From Flagellimonas profundi (GTDB lineage Bacteria; Bacteroidota; Bacteroidia; Flavobacteriales; Flavobacteriaceae), in assembly GCF_017313275.1 (NCBI RefSeq), contig NZ_JAFLNM010000001.1:372001-436000 (forward strand): DNA of 64,000 bases, given 5' to 3'. How positions within the stretch are numbered: position 1 is the first letter of the stretch; each line of letters opens with the position of its first letter. Below are positions 27,239-36,299 of the stretch, piece after piece. The notes beneath the pieces were generated by a model. That model was not told the origin of the DNA. It was given only the letters and a program-made list of their open reading frames with translations, and did no database searches. The translations under genes were made by a program, and so were the position numbers.

Positions 27239-28254
27239 GCGGCTTTCATTTTTCTTTTGGTTCCGTACACTCTGTTTTTGATGACCGAATCAATATGCGG
27301 AGAAATGGCATTGGCCAACAATATGGAATACATGACTCCTTCCGATAAACCACCCCAAACTCGTATCACAATGGTTAAAATGCCAATGATTCCCCCGTAA
27401 ACCCATAAACCGAGCGGTGTAATAGGGGAGGAGACCATGTCTGTGGCCATAAATACCGCACCTAGCATCAAGCCGCCGGAAAACAGCATAAACCAAGGTG
27501 ATGGATATATTTCACTATTGATCAAAAAAAGTGCGCCACTCAACACGAATGCACTTAATAATACGGCTGCTGGAATCCTCCAATTCATCATATTCCGTGC
27601 AATCAAATAAAGCCCCCCTAAAATGATGATCACAGCACTGGTCTCTCCTGCCGAACCACTAATTTGACCCAAGGCCAGTTCTACAGTGGAAGTTGTTACT
27701 CCATCAAACTTAAATGCTGACAAGGGAGTCGCCCCGGAGATTACATCAAATTTTGGCTCCATGAAGGGCCATGTGAATACCGAACTTGCTACGGTTGAAA
27801 AGCGATCGGTCAGAAAAGCGGGATGCCAAGTGGTAATGGCCACAGGGAAAGCGGCTTGTAAAACAGCCCTTGCCACGAGTGCCGGATTGAACACATTATA
27901 TCCCAATCCACCGAAAATATATTTACCAAGGGCGATTCCGATGATTCCACCTATAAAAGCCATCCATAATGGAAAACTTGGAGGCAAGGTGAGTCCCAAT
28001 AATAGTCCTGTAATAACCGCTGAATAATCACCAACAGTGGTTTTTTTCTTTGAAAGTTTGCAAAGCACATGTTCGGTAAGCACACTGGCAAAGGTTGCAG
28101 TCGCAATGACCAACAAAGCATTCAACCCAAAGGAATAGATGGAGAAAAATACAACGGGCAACAAGGCCCAAACCACATTCTTCATGATCTGTTCGGTGCT
28201 CTTCCCACTATTGATATGGGGCGATGTGCTAATATGTAAGGTTTTTCTAAGCAT
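27235..28254 (-). CDS. rnfD: Rnf complex subunit D
   Basis: 339 residues with several membrane helices and the flavin site VISGATPLSAF, where T176 is expected to carry FMN. NPALVARAVLQAAFP, FMATDMVSSPITPLG and YGGIIGILTIVIR are family signatures. It is the ion-channel-like subunit of Rnf. Stop overlaps the rnfG start by four bases and its start lies within the rnfC stop region. Confidence 0.95.
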   Translation of the reverse strand: MLRKTLHISTSPHINSGKSTEQIMKNVVWALLPVVFFSIYSFGLNALLVIATATFASVLTEHVLCKLSKKKTTVGDYSAVITGLLLGLTLPPSFPLWMAFIGGIIGIALGKYIFGGLGYNVFNPALVARAVLQAAFPVAITTWHPAFLTDRFSTVASSVFTWPFMEPKFDVISGATPLSAFKFDGVTTSTVELALGQISGSAGETSAVIIILGGLYLIARNMMNWRIPAAVLLSAFVLSGALFLINSEIYPSPWFMLFSGGLMLGAVFMATDMVSSPITPLGLWVYGGIIGILTIVIRVWGGLSEGVMYSILLANAISPHIDSVIKNRVYGTKRKMKAA

Positions 28255-29608
28255 GTACTTTCTCTTTTTTATCTGCTTCCCGCTTTCTAACTATCCGTTT
28301 TGCCGATCTAAAATATTGGACCAATGGAATATGGGAAGGACACACATAGGTGCACGATCCGCATTCAAAACAATCCATCAGATTATAATCCGAGGCCATT
28401 TCATCATAGGCTTCAAATTTTGCCAATATTCCCAATTTTGATGGATTCAACAATATTGGACATGCATCGACACAGGCACCACATTTAATACATGGATATA
28501 TCGTTGTTGACCGATCCACATCCTTTTTTGTGAACACCAAAATGCCCGAAGTACCCTTTACAATGGATATGTCCAGATTGGAAACCGCCATGCCCATCAT
28601 TGGGCCTCCCATATATACTTCACTGATTTCTTGGTCAACCCCTACTTGTTCCAAAACATAGCGCAGGGGAGTACCCACTGGAATGAGGTAGTTTCCTTTC
28701 TTTTTAACTCCTGGCCCCGTGATCGTGATCACGCGTTCTTGGATTCCGCGACCATGCGGTAGTAATCTACCGATTTCTGCGGTTGTAGCCACATTGACCA
28801 CAACAGCCCCTGCTTCAATTGGAAGCTTGCCTGACGGTATTTCCTTGCCCAGAATGGAAGTAATCAGCATTTTCTCCGCTCCCTGCGGATATTTAACTGG
28901 AAGCACTTTTACAGCAATTGGTAATCCTTTGGGCATATGTTTCGACAAGTGGTCAGCAGCATCTTGTTTGTTGGCTTCAATGCCAATGATGGCCTTTTTT
29001 GCCCCCGTAGCTTTCAACAAGTATTTGATTCCGGTAAAAATATCGTTTTCCTGTTCCAACATTACCCGATGGTCCGTGGTTAAATAGGGTTCACATTCCA
29101 CTCCATTGATGATCAAGGTTTCACATGTTTTGCCTTCCGGAATTTTCAATTTTACATGTGTTGGAAATGCAGCACCGCCCAATCCCACAATACCGGCATC
29201 CTGAATACCTTGCAGAATTTCTTCCGGTGTGGCCGTATCGGGATCTATTGGGTTTCCTTCGAGTACCTCCTGGGTTGAAAAAGGAAAGGCTTCCAGATAA
29301 ATACCTAAAGACATTTTTCCCGAAATGGTGGGCACATTGGCAATTTTGCAAACCTTCCCGGAAACAGGAGCGTGCATGGACACGGAAACGTACCCATTGG
29401 CCTTGGCCAACAATTGGCCCCGCTGCACTTCCTGACCTTCCCGCACCACAATTTCCGAAGGAGTACCGATGTGTTGTGCCATCGGTAAAATTATGACGGG
29501 CGCAAATGGAAATTGCCTAATGGGCAAACCACTTGTATCGTCCTTACTCTCCGGAGGGTGAATACCGTGTTTAAACGAGTCTTTATGAAGATTGAAAAGG
29601 GACATCAT
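28247..29608 (-). CDS. rnfC: Rnf complex subunit C (NADH-binding)
   Basis: 453 residues. An N-terminal RnfC domain, then the SLBB/NADH-FMN-binding region (GLGGAAFPTHVKL, INGVECEPYLTTDHRVMLE) and two [4Fe-4S] motifs near residues 370-381 (CIKCGACVDACP) and 411-421 (CFECGSCTYVCP). It exchanges electrons with NAD(H) on the cytoplasmic face. Twelve bases after the pyruvate oxidoreductase stop, so clearly one transcript. Length matches RnfC of compact type without the long C-terminal extension seen in some Proteobacteria. Confidence 0.95.
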   Translation of the reverse strand: MMSLFNLHKDSFKHGIHPPESKDDTSGLPIRQFPFAPVIILPMAQHIGTPSEIVVREGQEVQRGQLLAKANGYVSVSMHAPVSGKVCKIANVPTISGKMSLGIYLEAFPFSTQEVLEGNPIDPDTATPEEILQGIQDAGIVGLGGAAFPTHVKLKIPEGKTCETLIINGVECEPYLTTDHRVMLEQENDIFTGIKYLLKATGAKKAIIGIEANKQDAADHLSKHMPKGLPIAVKVLPVKYPQGAEKMLITSILGKEIPSGKLPIEAGAVVVNVATTAEIGRLLPHGRGIQERVITITGPGVKKKGNYLIPVGTPLRYVLEQVGVDQEISEVYMGGPMMGMAVSNLDISIVKGTSGILVFTKKDVDRSTTIYPCIKCGACVDACPILLNPSKLGILAKFEAYDEMASDYNLMDCFECGSCTYVCPSHIPLVQYFRSAKRIVRKREADKKEKVHA

Positions 29609-29620
29609 GCCGTGTATGCA

Positions 29621-32600
29621 TTAATTATACTTTTCACCTCGACCTATCCATTTCTCAATATCTTTTGCAGACCGTTCAGCGGGTAATCCGGGATGAATAA
29701 CTCCTGCCGTACATTTTTCCGCTGCCTTTACCAAATCTTCATAGGGTCCGGCCTTCGGGTTTTTGATGTACGCTTTGTTGTCTTCGTTATAAGCAAAAAT
29801 GTTGGGATTGAGCTTTATGCACTCATCACAGGAACTACATTCATCAGTTTCCAGCCACGGGGCCATGTATTCCCCGTTTGATGATGGTTCTTCTACTACA
29901 ACTCCATTGGTCTCCACCGGTTTTTCCAATGCCATTTTCAACAGATCGTTTCCATTCCCATTACCACCAGCAAGTTGCATAAGTCCCTGAGCAATACTTC
30001 CAACAACCTCGTTTCTAATTTTTTCTTCGAGGTTTTCTTCTTGTGGTTTTTCTGGTTCCACTCCGGCTATATCGCGTAGCATCAGCCAGAAATCCCTACG
30101 TTCTTCGCAAGACTCCACAATGGCTTTTGCGACCAATACCCGATTAAGTTTCTGATTTCTATCAACTGCCCAGATATAAGGGAATTTGCCTTCACGTTCG
30201 TTTTCTTCCATTTCTAAAAATTCTGCCAGAGGCATCATATTATCGTTCCAGGCACTGCGTGGTACTTTTCTGAAATGTTTTCTGAAACGTGCCTCGGTCA
30301 ATGCAAAGTCGGCAAACGTCATTGGTAATTCCATGGTTCGTTCCTGACCGTATTCGAGATATTTTAAGTTATAAGTTGGCCAGATTTGATCCATGGCAGG
30401 GTTACCTGCCAAATCAAAAGCTTCCCGGGCTTTTATTCCATGATCGGGATTGTATTTGAATATAGGGTAAGCCCTGGATTCTACTGCAAGTTTAGCTTGA
30501 TTTGCCCCTTTGTCATCACCTACACCATGTTCGGGTTGGCAGGTGGTGTACAGGTTAAAAATAGCTGGTCGCTTGGTCATCAAGCCATCGATAAATCCTT
30601 CTATCATTTGACTTGTATTGGCCAAAGTGGCTTGCATTACATAAGTGTTTCTATGTGCCATGGCAATAAGGCCAATTTCTTTACGAGGCTCACTTTTACC
30701 TTTCCATACCTTTCCATATTGGGCCATATCGGAAACTTGACCGATAAACCCAGAAGTACAGGCTTGTCCACCTGTGTTGGAATATACCTGTGTATCAAGT
30801 ACGATTACTTTGATCGGTTTGCCGGAAGCCATCATTCTTGATAAGTTTTGGAAACCAATATCGTACATGGCACCATCACCGCCCAGTGTTACCACTGGGG
30901 GACATAGCAACCATTCTTCATCTGTAAATTGTTTCCAAGTAAAATAGGTGAAGAAGTCGTCATGTTCTTCGGCATTGTATTTCCCTTCGAGCTCCAATTC
31001 CGCTTTACGTATGACCTTGAAACCTTCGGCCATCTTGGCCATATGTCCTTCAAAAACACCCATTGCCATGGAAGGCGAGTCTTGGAACAAGTGGTTGGCC
31101 CAAGGGAATGGATAAGGGTTGAACGGCCATGTACTTCCCCATACCGAAGAACAACCAGTGGAATTAAGGATACCCATATTGGACCTACCTTTTCCGGTAG
31201 TTCCGTTGGTATATTTCCATTTTAACTTGTTCAGTTGAGCAAGTAATTGAGTAACATTGCGCAACCATTCCTGATCAATGGGTTCACCACCATTTTCAGA
31301 TTCCAACCTTCGGGTAATCTCCGACATGGTCAAATCTGAATTTTTCATTTCGGAAACTATTTTGGACATGGCCTCCGAATCGGTCAAATTCACGCGGTCC
31401 ATCAATTTTCCTTGGATATGTCTTTCCAATTTGTTGGTCAATTCTTCCAGGTAGGCCATGTGTTTTTCTATGCGCGGTTGCATGAGGGATTCCACAGTGG
31501 CCGTGAAGATATGTACCACCGATTTTTCGGAACAGCCCAAACAAGCACCATCGCCACTGGCAAAATTCAAGTAAGCATCTTTGTTCAATAGAATTGTTTC
31601 CAGTGGACCTATTTTTTCTTCCAGATCATCGATTCGATTGAACTTTTGCGGAGTGTTGGGGAGATCTAGCCAAAAATCCCATTCTTTGTTCAGTTTGGCG
31701 ATGGACCCTTCGGTCTGTGGTATTTTGATCAAAGCATCGTCGTTACAAACAGCAACACATTCCATACATCCCTTACATGTGTTGGGGTTGATGGTTATAC
31801 TGAACAATCCGCCACTGTTTTCTTCTTTTTTCTCATGTAGATCATAGTAGGGGCGGGTTAAAGCGAAATTGAATTCGCCCAACTCTTCTTTGAACCAATC
31901 GAGTTCTTGAGTAAGTTCCTTCCCATTGCCAAGCTCATCGAGGGTCATGTCCATAGCATGCTGCATATAGTCATTGACGGTTGCTCCGTTTTTTGAACCT
32001 GCAAACAATTTTCTGACATGCCCTTCCATTTTACGAACCGCTTTGGGCAAATGCTCCACTTTACCGTGGTTGTTTTTCACACGTTTCACTATGGTGTCGA
32101 AAACATCGGATACTTCACTTACCAGTCCGGGTATTGCCGTATCGGGACATATTGTGTAGCAGTTTCCGCATGCAGTACAATTGTTTGGTACCCATTGGGG
32201 GTGCTCGAAACGTATGCCGGTCATGTTTCGGAATACGGAGGAAACAGCAGGCATTACACTCAAACCTATAAATGGGTCGGTGAGGTTGTCATTCCCCATA
32301 CCCTGCAGATAGAAATTACCTGTTTGTTCCCAAAAACGATGGATATCGCTGAGCTTTGATTCACTCTGTGGGATTTCTTTCAACATTTGTGGAATGGGAA
32401 GGGGTTCCTTAACAGCACCATTGGCCTTGTTGCCTGCTCCCAAAACTTTATTGGTGATTTCATGAACTTCATCAAAGCCACGTTTTACCACACGCATATT
32501 GTCATCGACCACACGTTGGCCCTTAGATCCAAATTTATGCTGCAATTGGTCCTCAATGGCTTTCAATAATTTTTCTTCGGATAACCCTGATTTCTTCATT

Positions 32601-34591
32601 AAGGGCGATGCGGCAAAAAATGCTCCTTGGAAGGCGATTCCCTGCATACGTAGTTGTAATTCAGGGTCTGTGGCTTCTTCCCTCGCAATTTTAAATCCAT
32701 CGATATAGAACACATGAATATCATTATCTATAATGATTTTTTGATAGCGTTCAGGAATCTCCGCCCAAACTTCTTCCGGTGTTTGTTTATCACTTTGGAT
32801 AATAAAATTTCCTCCCTTTTTAAGACCGGCCAATGCGTTGGTATGTTTAAATACATTGGGATCCGGGGATAATACAACATCCACAAAGTAGTATTCACAG
32901 TTTATTCGGATGGGCTCCGAAGAAGCTGCGAGATAATATGTTGTGGGCTGTCCTTTCTTCTCCGAACCATATTTTGGATTGGCCTTAATGTTGTACCCTA
33001 ATAACTCATATAGGGTCATGGCGAGGTTTTTACCCGTGGTAATTGCACCCCAGCCACCAATGGAATGAAAACGTACCGTGATGGCATCTTTTGGCATAAG
33101 GTTAGGGTTTTCCGAGCCCCTAATGCCCAGTTCCTTAACAAGTGGATAGGATTCTTGTATACTTTCCTGATATGCCTTTTGTTTAGGGGAATGTGGTATT
33201 TGTCGGATAAAATCTATGGAGAGATAAAATTGCTTTTTGTGTTTACCATTGGGTAACATATTTTCTACTGCTCCTATAATACCTTCTGGTTGTAAGTCGC
33301 GGCTACCCATACCAAAGGATCCCGAGTAAATTGCGGGCATATCGGATATGGAATAGGAAGTCAACTCTGGATAGGCTTTGTGTTTTTTATCCCTGCCATT
33401 TTCGACACACTTGTTCAAAACGGAACGTACTTCGCGTGTAATCGGGGAGTCGACGGCCAATGGCTGATCCAGTCTTTCCAAAATAGTTACGGCTTTTTTC
33501 CCTTTTAAAATTTCTCCGAGCATATCGGAAGGGAATGGCCTAAACATAACAAGGTCGACCACTCCTACTTTTATTCCTCTGGTTTCACGCAGGTAATCCA
33601 CAACAACTTCTGCACTGGGCACCAAACTTCCCTGACCTAAAATAAGGTAGTCGGCATCTTCTGCACGGTAGGTCATTACTCGTTGATAACGTCTGCCGGT
33701 GAGTTCGTGGTATTCCTTGAACGCCTGATCGGCCAATTCCTTAATATGATCAAAGAAGAATGGACGTTGGGCAGCAACACTTTGCATATATGAATCCTGG
33801 TTTTGTACAATACCGGCCATTACCGGGTTATCCACATCCCATAATTCAGGAATACGTCTACGCGTATCACCATAAATAATGCGTTGGGCAGGTGTTGGAG
33901 TTTTGATGATATCGTCTGGGAGACCTAGATATTCTTTAATTAATTCACGCTCCGGCAAAAGGAAAGATTCAATCAAATGTGTGGTTAAAAATCCATCTTG
34001 CGCAATAATACCTGGAGTCAGCGCCAATTCCGCAATACGGTGGGCAATAATGTTAAGGTCGGCTACATGTTGCGCCTTCTTGGCAAACATTTGAAAAAAG
34101 CCAGTGTCGTCAATAGCATGATAATCATCGTGCCCGGCGTGAACGTTCAATGTGGATTTGGTCATGGCACGTGCACCGATATTCAGTACGTAGGTAAGGC
34201 GTTTACCCACTGCGGCATAAAGGGATTCGTGCATGTAGGCAATACCTTGACCCGATGAAAAGTTCGCAGCACGCAAACCGGTCATGGACAAACCAGCGGT
34301 AACCGCAGCAGCGGCATGTTCCCCTTCCGGTTCAATAAATATCAAAGGTTTGTCTGAAATATTCAAATGTCCTTTAGCAGCTGCATCGGCCCAATATTCC
34401 CCCATTTGGGTAGAGGGTGTAATGGGGAATGCGCCAGCAGCATCTGTAGATTCACGCTCGCACATTATTGCGGCGGTATTCCCGTCCATTGCTACTGGTT
34501 TTCCAGGATATTTGAATTTGGATGATTTCTTGTCTTTACCTTTTGTGATGTTTTTGGGTACTCCAATTTTCTGCAAAACTGACTGGCTCAT
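29621..34591 (-). CDS. nifJ: pyruvate:ferredoxin oxidoreductase, giant form with fused ferredoxin
   Basis: 1656 residues, against roughly 1170-1200 for usual NifJ/PFOR. Domain order is that of single-chain PFOR: alpha/PYR domain, gamma domain (VRFHSIGGWGAITTGKNLA), a [4Fe-4S] site C805/C808/C811/C815, a second C939/C942/C945/C949, a GACLGCSEKS cluster near 1018, and the thiamine-diphosphate motif GDG at 1238-1240. Extra material lies between the two clusters, in a helical insert before the TPP domain (~1060-1130), and after ~1500. The C-terminus is a mono-cluster ferredoxin (C1585, C1588, C1591). It oxidises pyruvate with CoA to acetyl-CoA plus CO2 and reduces ferredoxin. Second gene of the operon that continues into rnfC. 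Confidence 0.9.
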   Translation of the reverse strand: MSQSVLQKIGVPKNITKGKDKKSSKFKYPGKPVAMDGNTAAIMCERESTDAAGAFPITPSTQMGEYWADAAAKGHLNISDKPLIFIEPEGEHAAAAVTAGLSMTGLRAANFSSGQGIAYMHESLYAAVGKRLTYVLNIGARAMTKSTLNVHAGHDDYHAIDDTGFFQMFAKKAQHVADLNIIAHRIAELALTPGIIAQDGFLTTHLIESFLLPERELIKEYLGLPDDIIKTPTPAQRIIYGDTRRRIPELWDVDNPVMAGIVQNQDSYMQSVAAQRPFFFDHIKELADQAFKEYHELTGRRYQRVMTYRAEDADYLILGQGSLVPSAEVVVDYLRETRGIKVGVVDLVMFRPFPSDMLGEILKGKKAVTILERLDQPLAVDSPITREVRSVLNKCVENGRDKKHKAYPELTSYSISDMPAIYSGSFGMGSRDLQPEGIIGAVENMLPNGKHKKQFYLSIDFIRQIPHSPKQKAYQESIQESYPLVKELGIRGSENPNLMPKDAITVRFHSIGGWGAITTGKNLAMTLYELLGYNIKANPKYGSEKKGQPTTYYLAASSEPIRINCEYYFVDVVLSPDPNVFKHTNALAGLKKGGNFIIQSDKQTPEEVWAEIPERYQKIIIDNDIHVFYIDGFKIAREEATDPELQLRMQGIAFQGAFFAASPLMKKSGLSEEKLLKAIEDQLQHKFGSKGQRVVDDNMRVVKRGFDEVHEITNKVLGAGNKANGAVKEPLPIPQMLKEIPQSESKLSDIHRFWEQTGNFYLQGMGNDNLTDPFIGLSVMPAVSSVFRNMTGIRFEHPQWVPNNCTACGNCYTICPDTAIPGLVSEVSDVFDTIVKRVKNNHGKVEHLPKAVRKMEGHVRKLFAGSKNGATVNDYMQHAMDMTLDELGNGKELTQELDWFKEELGEFNFALTRPYYDLHEKKEENSGGLFSITINPNTCKGCMECVAVCNDDALIKIPQTEGSIAKLNKEWDFWLDLPNTPQKFNRIDDLEEKIGPLETILLNKDAYLNFASGDGACLGCSEKSVVHIFTATVESLMQPRIEKHMAYLEELTNKLERHIQGKLMDRVNLTDSEAMSKIVSEMKNSDLTMSEITRRLESENGGEPIDQEWLRNVTQLLAQLNKLKWKYTNGTTGKGRSNMGILNSTGCSSVWGSTWPFNPYPFPWANHLFQDSPSMAMGVFEGHMAKMAEGFKVIRKAELELEGKYNAEEHDDFFTYFTWKQFTDEEWLLCPPVVTLGGDGAMYDIGFQNLSRMMASGKPIKVIVLDTQVYSNTGGQACTSGFIGQVSDMAQYGKVWKGKSEPRKEIGLIAMAHRNTYVMQATLANTSQMIEGFIDGLMTKRPAIFNLYTTCQPEHGVGDDKGANQAKLAVESRAYPIFKYNPDHGIKAREAFDLAGNPAMDQIWPTYNLKYLEYGQERTMELPMTFADFALTEARFRKHFRKVPRSAWNDNMMPLAEFLEMEENEREGKFPYIWAVDRNQKLNRVLVAKAIVESCEERRDFWLMLRDIAGVEPEKPQEENLEEKIRNEVVGSIAQGLMQLAGGNGNGNDLLKMALEKPVETNGVVVEEPSSNGEYMAPWLETDECSSCDECIKLNPNIFAYNEDNKAYIKNPKAGPYEDLVKAAEKCTAGVIHPGLPAERSAKDIEKWIGRGEKYN

Positions 34592-34631
34592 AATATGAGG
34601 ATTAATGTTGTACTAATAGATAGGTATGCTT

Positions 34632-35003
34632 TCAAAATTTTGAATTTGTTACTCCGACCAATTGTTTGGTATAGGCGGCCAAATCAATGCAGCTTTTCAT
34701 CTTGTCGAATTCTGCACTGTATTCCTCATCCATCGTGAATGTTATGGGACTCAAATCAAAACTGTTGAATTCATTATTGATGGTTTGGCATTTGTTCAAC
34801 AATATTTCTACGGTATCATCCTCATTGGATTCAACCCCATGTTTTAACAAAAACCCGTTTAAGTAATGAGAAATAGATTTTCGGGCGCTTCTGCATACCA
34901 TATAGGGTACTACATCTTCTGCTGGTCGATTTAACTCACTTTGGGCTGCCTCAAGAAACTGATCAGCCTGTTCGAATTTGGTTTTGATTTGATCGGTATC
35001 CAT
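34632..35003 (-). CDS. HEPN-like protein, first gene of the PFOR-Rnf operon
   Basis: 123 residues from the chosen start (MDTDQIKTKF); an ATG at 35036 would add a poor leader. Mostly helical, with a central CRSARKSISHYLNGFLLKHG helix that contains R41-x4-H46, fitting the R-x4-6-H motif of HEPN proteins, and short helices on either side. HEPN members include RNases, nucleic-acid-binding and toxin/antitoxin partners, but some serve as non-catalytic scaffolds. It ends 40 bp before the oxidoreductase start. A HEPN gene leading a core-metabolism operon is unusual; it might regulate the operon or the enzyme. Family call is by eye. Confidence 0.55.
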   Translation of the reverse strand: MDTDQIKTKFEQADQFLEAAQSELNRPAEDVVPYMVCRSARKSISHYLNGFLLKHGVESNEDDTVEILLNKCQTINNEFNSFDLSPITFTMDEEYSAEFDKMKSCIDLAAYTKQLVGVTNSKF

Positions 35004-35242
35004 AATAAATATTTTTATTTTCCTATAGAGAACCAAAGCAGTTGTTAGGAATTGCCACTAAAATTATTGAAAGTAAAGTCTTCATTTAATGACATTTATC
35101 AGTATCTGAAGAAATTTTATGGATTATGACGGACTATGATAAACTCATGGCTGGGCATGAATTCAACCTTGGTCCTTTTTACTTCGATCAATTTTATCCT
35201 TGGGAGAGGTTTAAAGAAAGTGGGGGTGAAAAGATGCTATTG

Positions 35243-36145
35243 TTAGTTCATCATTCTATATTCGTTGGGAGAGTAGCCCACCTTGCTCTTGAATAAACGG
35301 GAGAAGTGTTGGGGATGTTTAAAGCCAAGTTCGTAGGCAATTTCGCTTACGGTTTTCGTGGGATCGAAAATGCGCTCTTTGGCGACCTCGATAAGTTTGG
35401 TCTGAATGATTTCGAGAGCACTTTTTCCAGTCTCTTTTTTAATAAGGTCACCAAAATAGTTAGCGGATAAATATTGTTCCTGGGCAAAATGCCCTACAGA
35501 TGGGCACCCTAGTTCGCTAGCCTTTCCGGAATAGAGGTAGTGGTGGAGCGACCGTTTGAATTGATGGACCACACCATCGTTCACGACATCGCGGGTAATA
35601 AATTGACGGTCGTAAAAGCGTGAGCAATAACGTAGAAAAAGTTCGATATTGGATACGATGAGCTCTTTGCTATGCTTGTCGATGTCCCGTTCCAGTTCAA
35701 ATCGTATTTTCTCAATACAATCAATAATAATTTTTCGCTCTTTTTGAGATAGGTGCAATGCCTCACTCAACTCATAGGAAAAGAAGGAGTATTTGGAAAT
35801 GATTTCACCTAAATTGGTTTTGCGCAATAAATCGGGGTGAAACAATAGTGCATAACCCGATGGAACATAGTCATCACCGTTTTCAATCTGGACAATTTGA
35901 CCTGGTCCGATAAATACCAAAGTACCCTCTTGAAAGTCATAATACTTTCTGCCGTATTTTAGAATACAATCCGGGTTCTGTTTTAAGAATATTCCATAAA
36001 AATTGAAACGGAGCGCTTCAATGCCCTTTTGCGAATTTCTTTTCAAATCGTGCAGGTTCATCACACTCACCAAGGGATGTTGGGAGATTTGGTTGAATCG
36101 ATTACAGTAATCGTTCACGGTCTCTAAGTTGATGATCTCGCTCAT
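35243..36145 (-). CDS. AraC family transcriptional regulator
   Basis: About 300 residues. An N-terminal cupin-like sensor domain (FEEGTLVFIGPGQIVQIE-like stretch) and C-terminal double helix-turn-helix (ERIFDPTKTVSEIAYELGFK, then HPQHFSRLFKSKVGYSPNEY). It starts MSEIINLETVN; an ATG at 36169 is possible but adds an unusual leader. Divergent from the outer-membrane protein gene at 36300, so that gene and the following acetyltransferase and GH3 are likely targets. Related in layout to the AraC protein at 42144. Confidence 0.85.
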   Translation of the reverse strand: MSEIINLETVNDYCNRFNQISQHPLVSVMNLHDLKRNSQKGIEALRFNFYGIFLKQNPDCILKYGRKYYDFQEGTLVFIGPGQIVQIENGDDYVPSGYALLFHPDLLRKTNLGEIISKYSFFSYELSEALHLSQKERKIIIDCIEKIRFELERDIDKHSKELIVSNIELFLRYCSRFYDRQFITRDVVNDGVVHQFKRSLHHYLYSGKASELGCPSVGHFAQEQYLSANYFGDLIKKETGKSALEIIQTKLIEVAKERIFDPTKTVSEIAYELGFKHPQHFSRLFKSKVGYSPNEYRMMN

Positions 36146-36268
36146 ATCACCACAATGTACCCAAAACAAACAATCAAAACAATAGTTTCCTGTTGGTCAG
36201 GGTCATTATCCGTAAAAAAGGTAAATCTTTCTGTAAAATGGGTACGACAGTTAATCGCCATTCCTGCT

Positions 36269-36276
36269 ATCTTTGA
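36269..36276 (+). promoter_or_regulatory. candidate -7 element TATCTTTG
   Basis: Matches the Bacteroidota TAnnTTTG consensus 24 bp before the ATG at 36300. No convincing TTTG -33 box is present at the usual distance, so the call rests on the -7 match alone. Confidence 0.35.
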
Positions 36277-36299
36277 GAAAATTAACCAACTAACTCATC

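Noticed and set aside
29121..29496. Pair of frames on both strands inside rnfC
   Set aside because: The region is the conserved NADH/FMN-binding domain of RnfC; the alternative frames have no motif.
35126..35296. Plus-strand 56-codon frame opening MTDYDKLMAGHEF, reminiscent of maltose acetyltransferase N-termini
   Set aside because: The last third is the antisense of the AraC 3' end and no hexapeptide repeats follow. Likeness is restricted to about 12 residues. Could be a remnant but is not supported.
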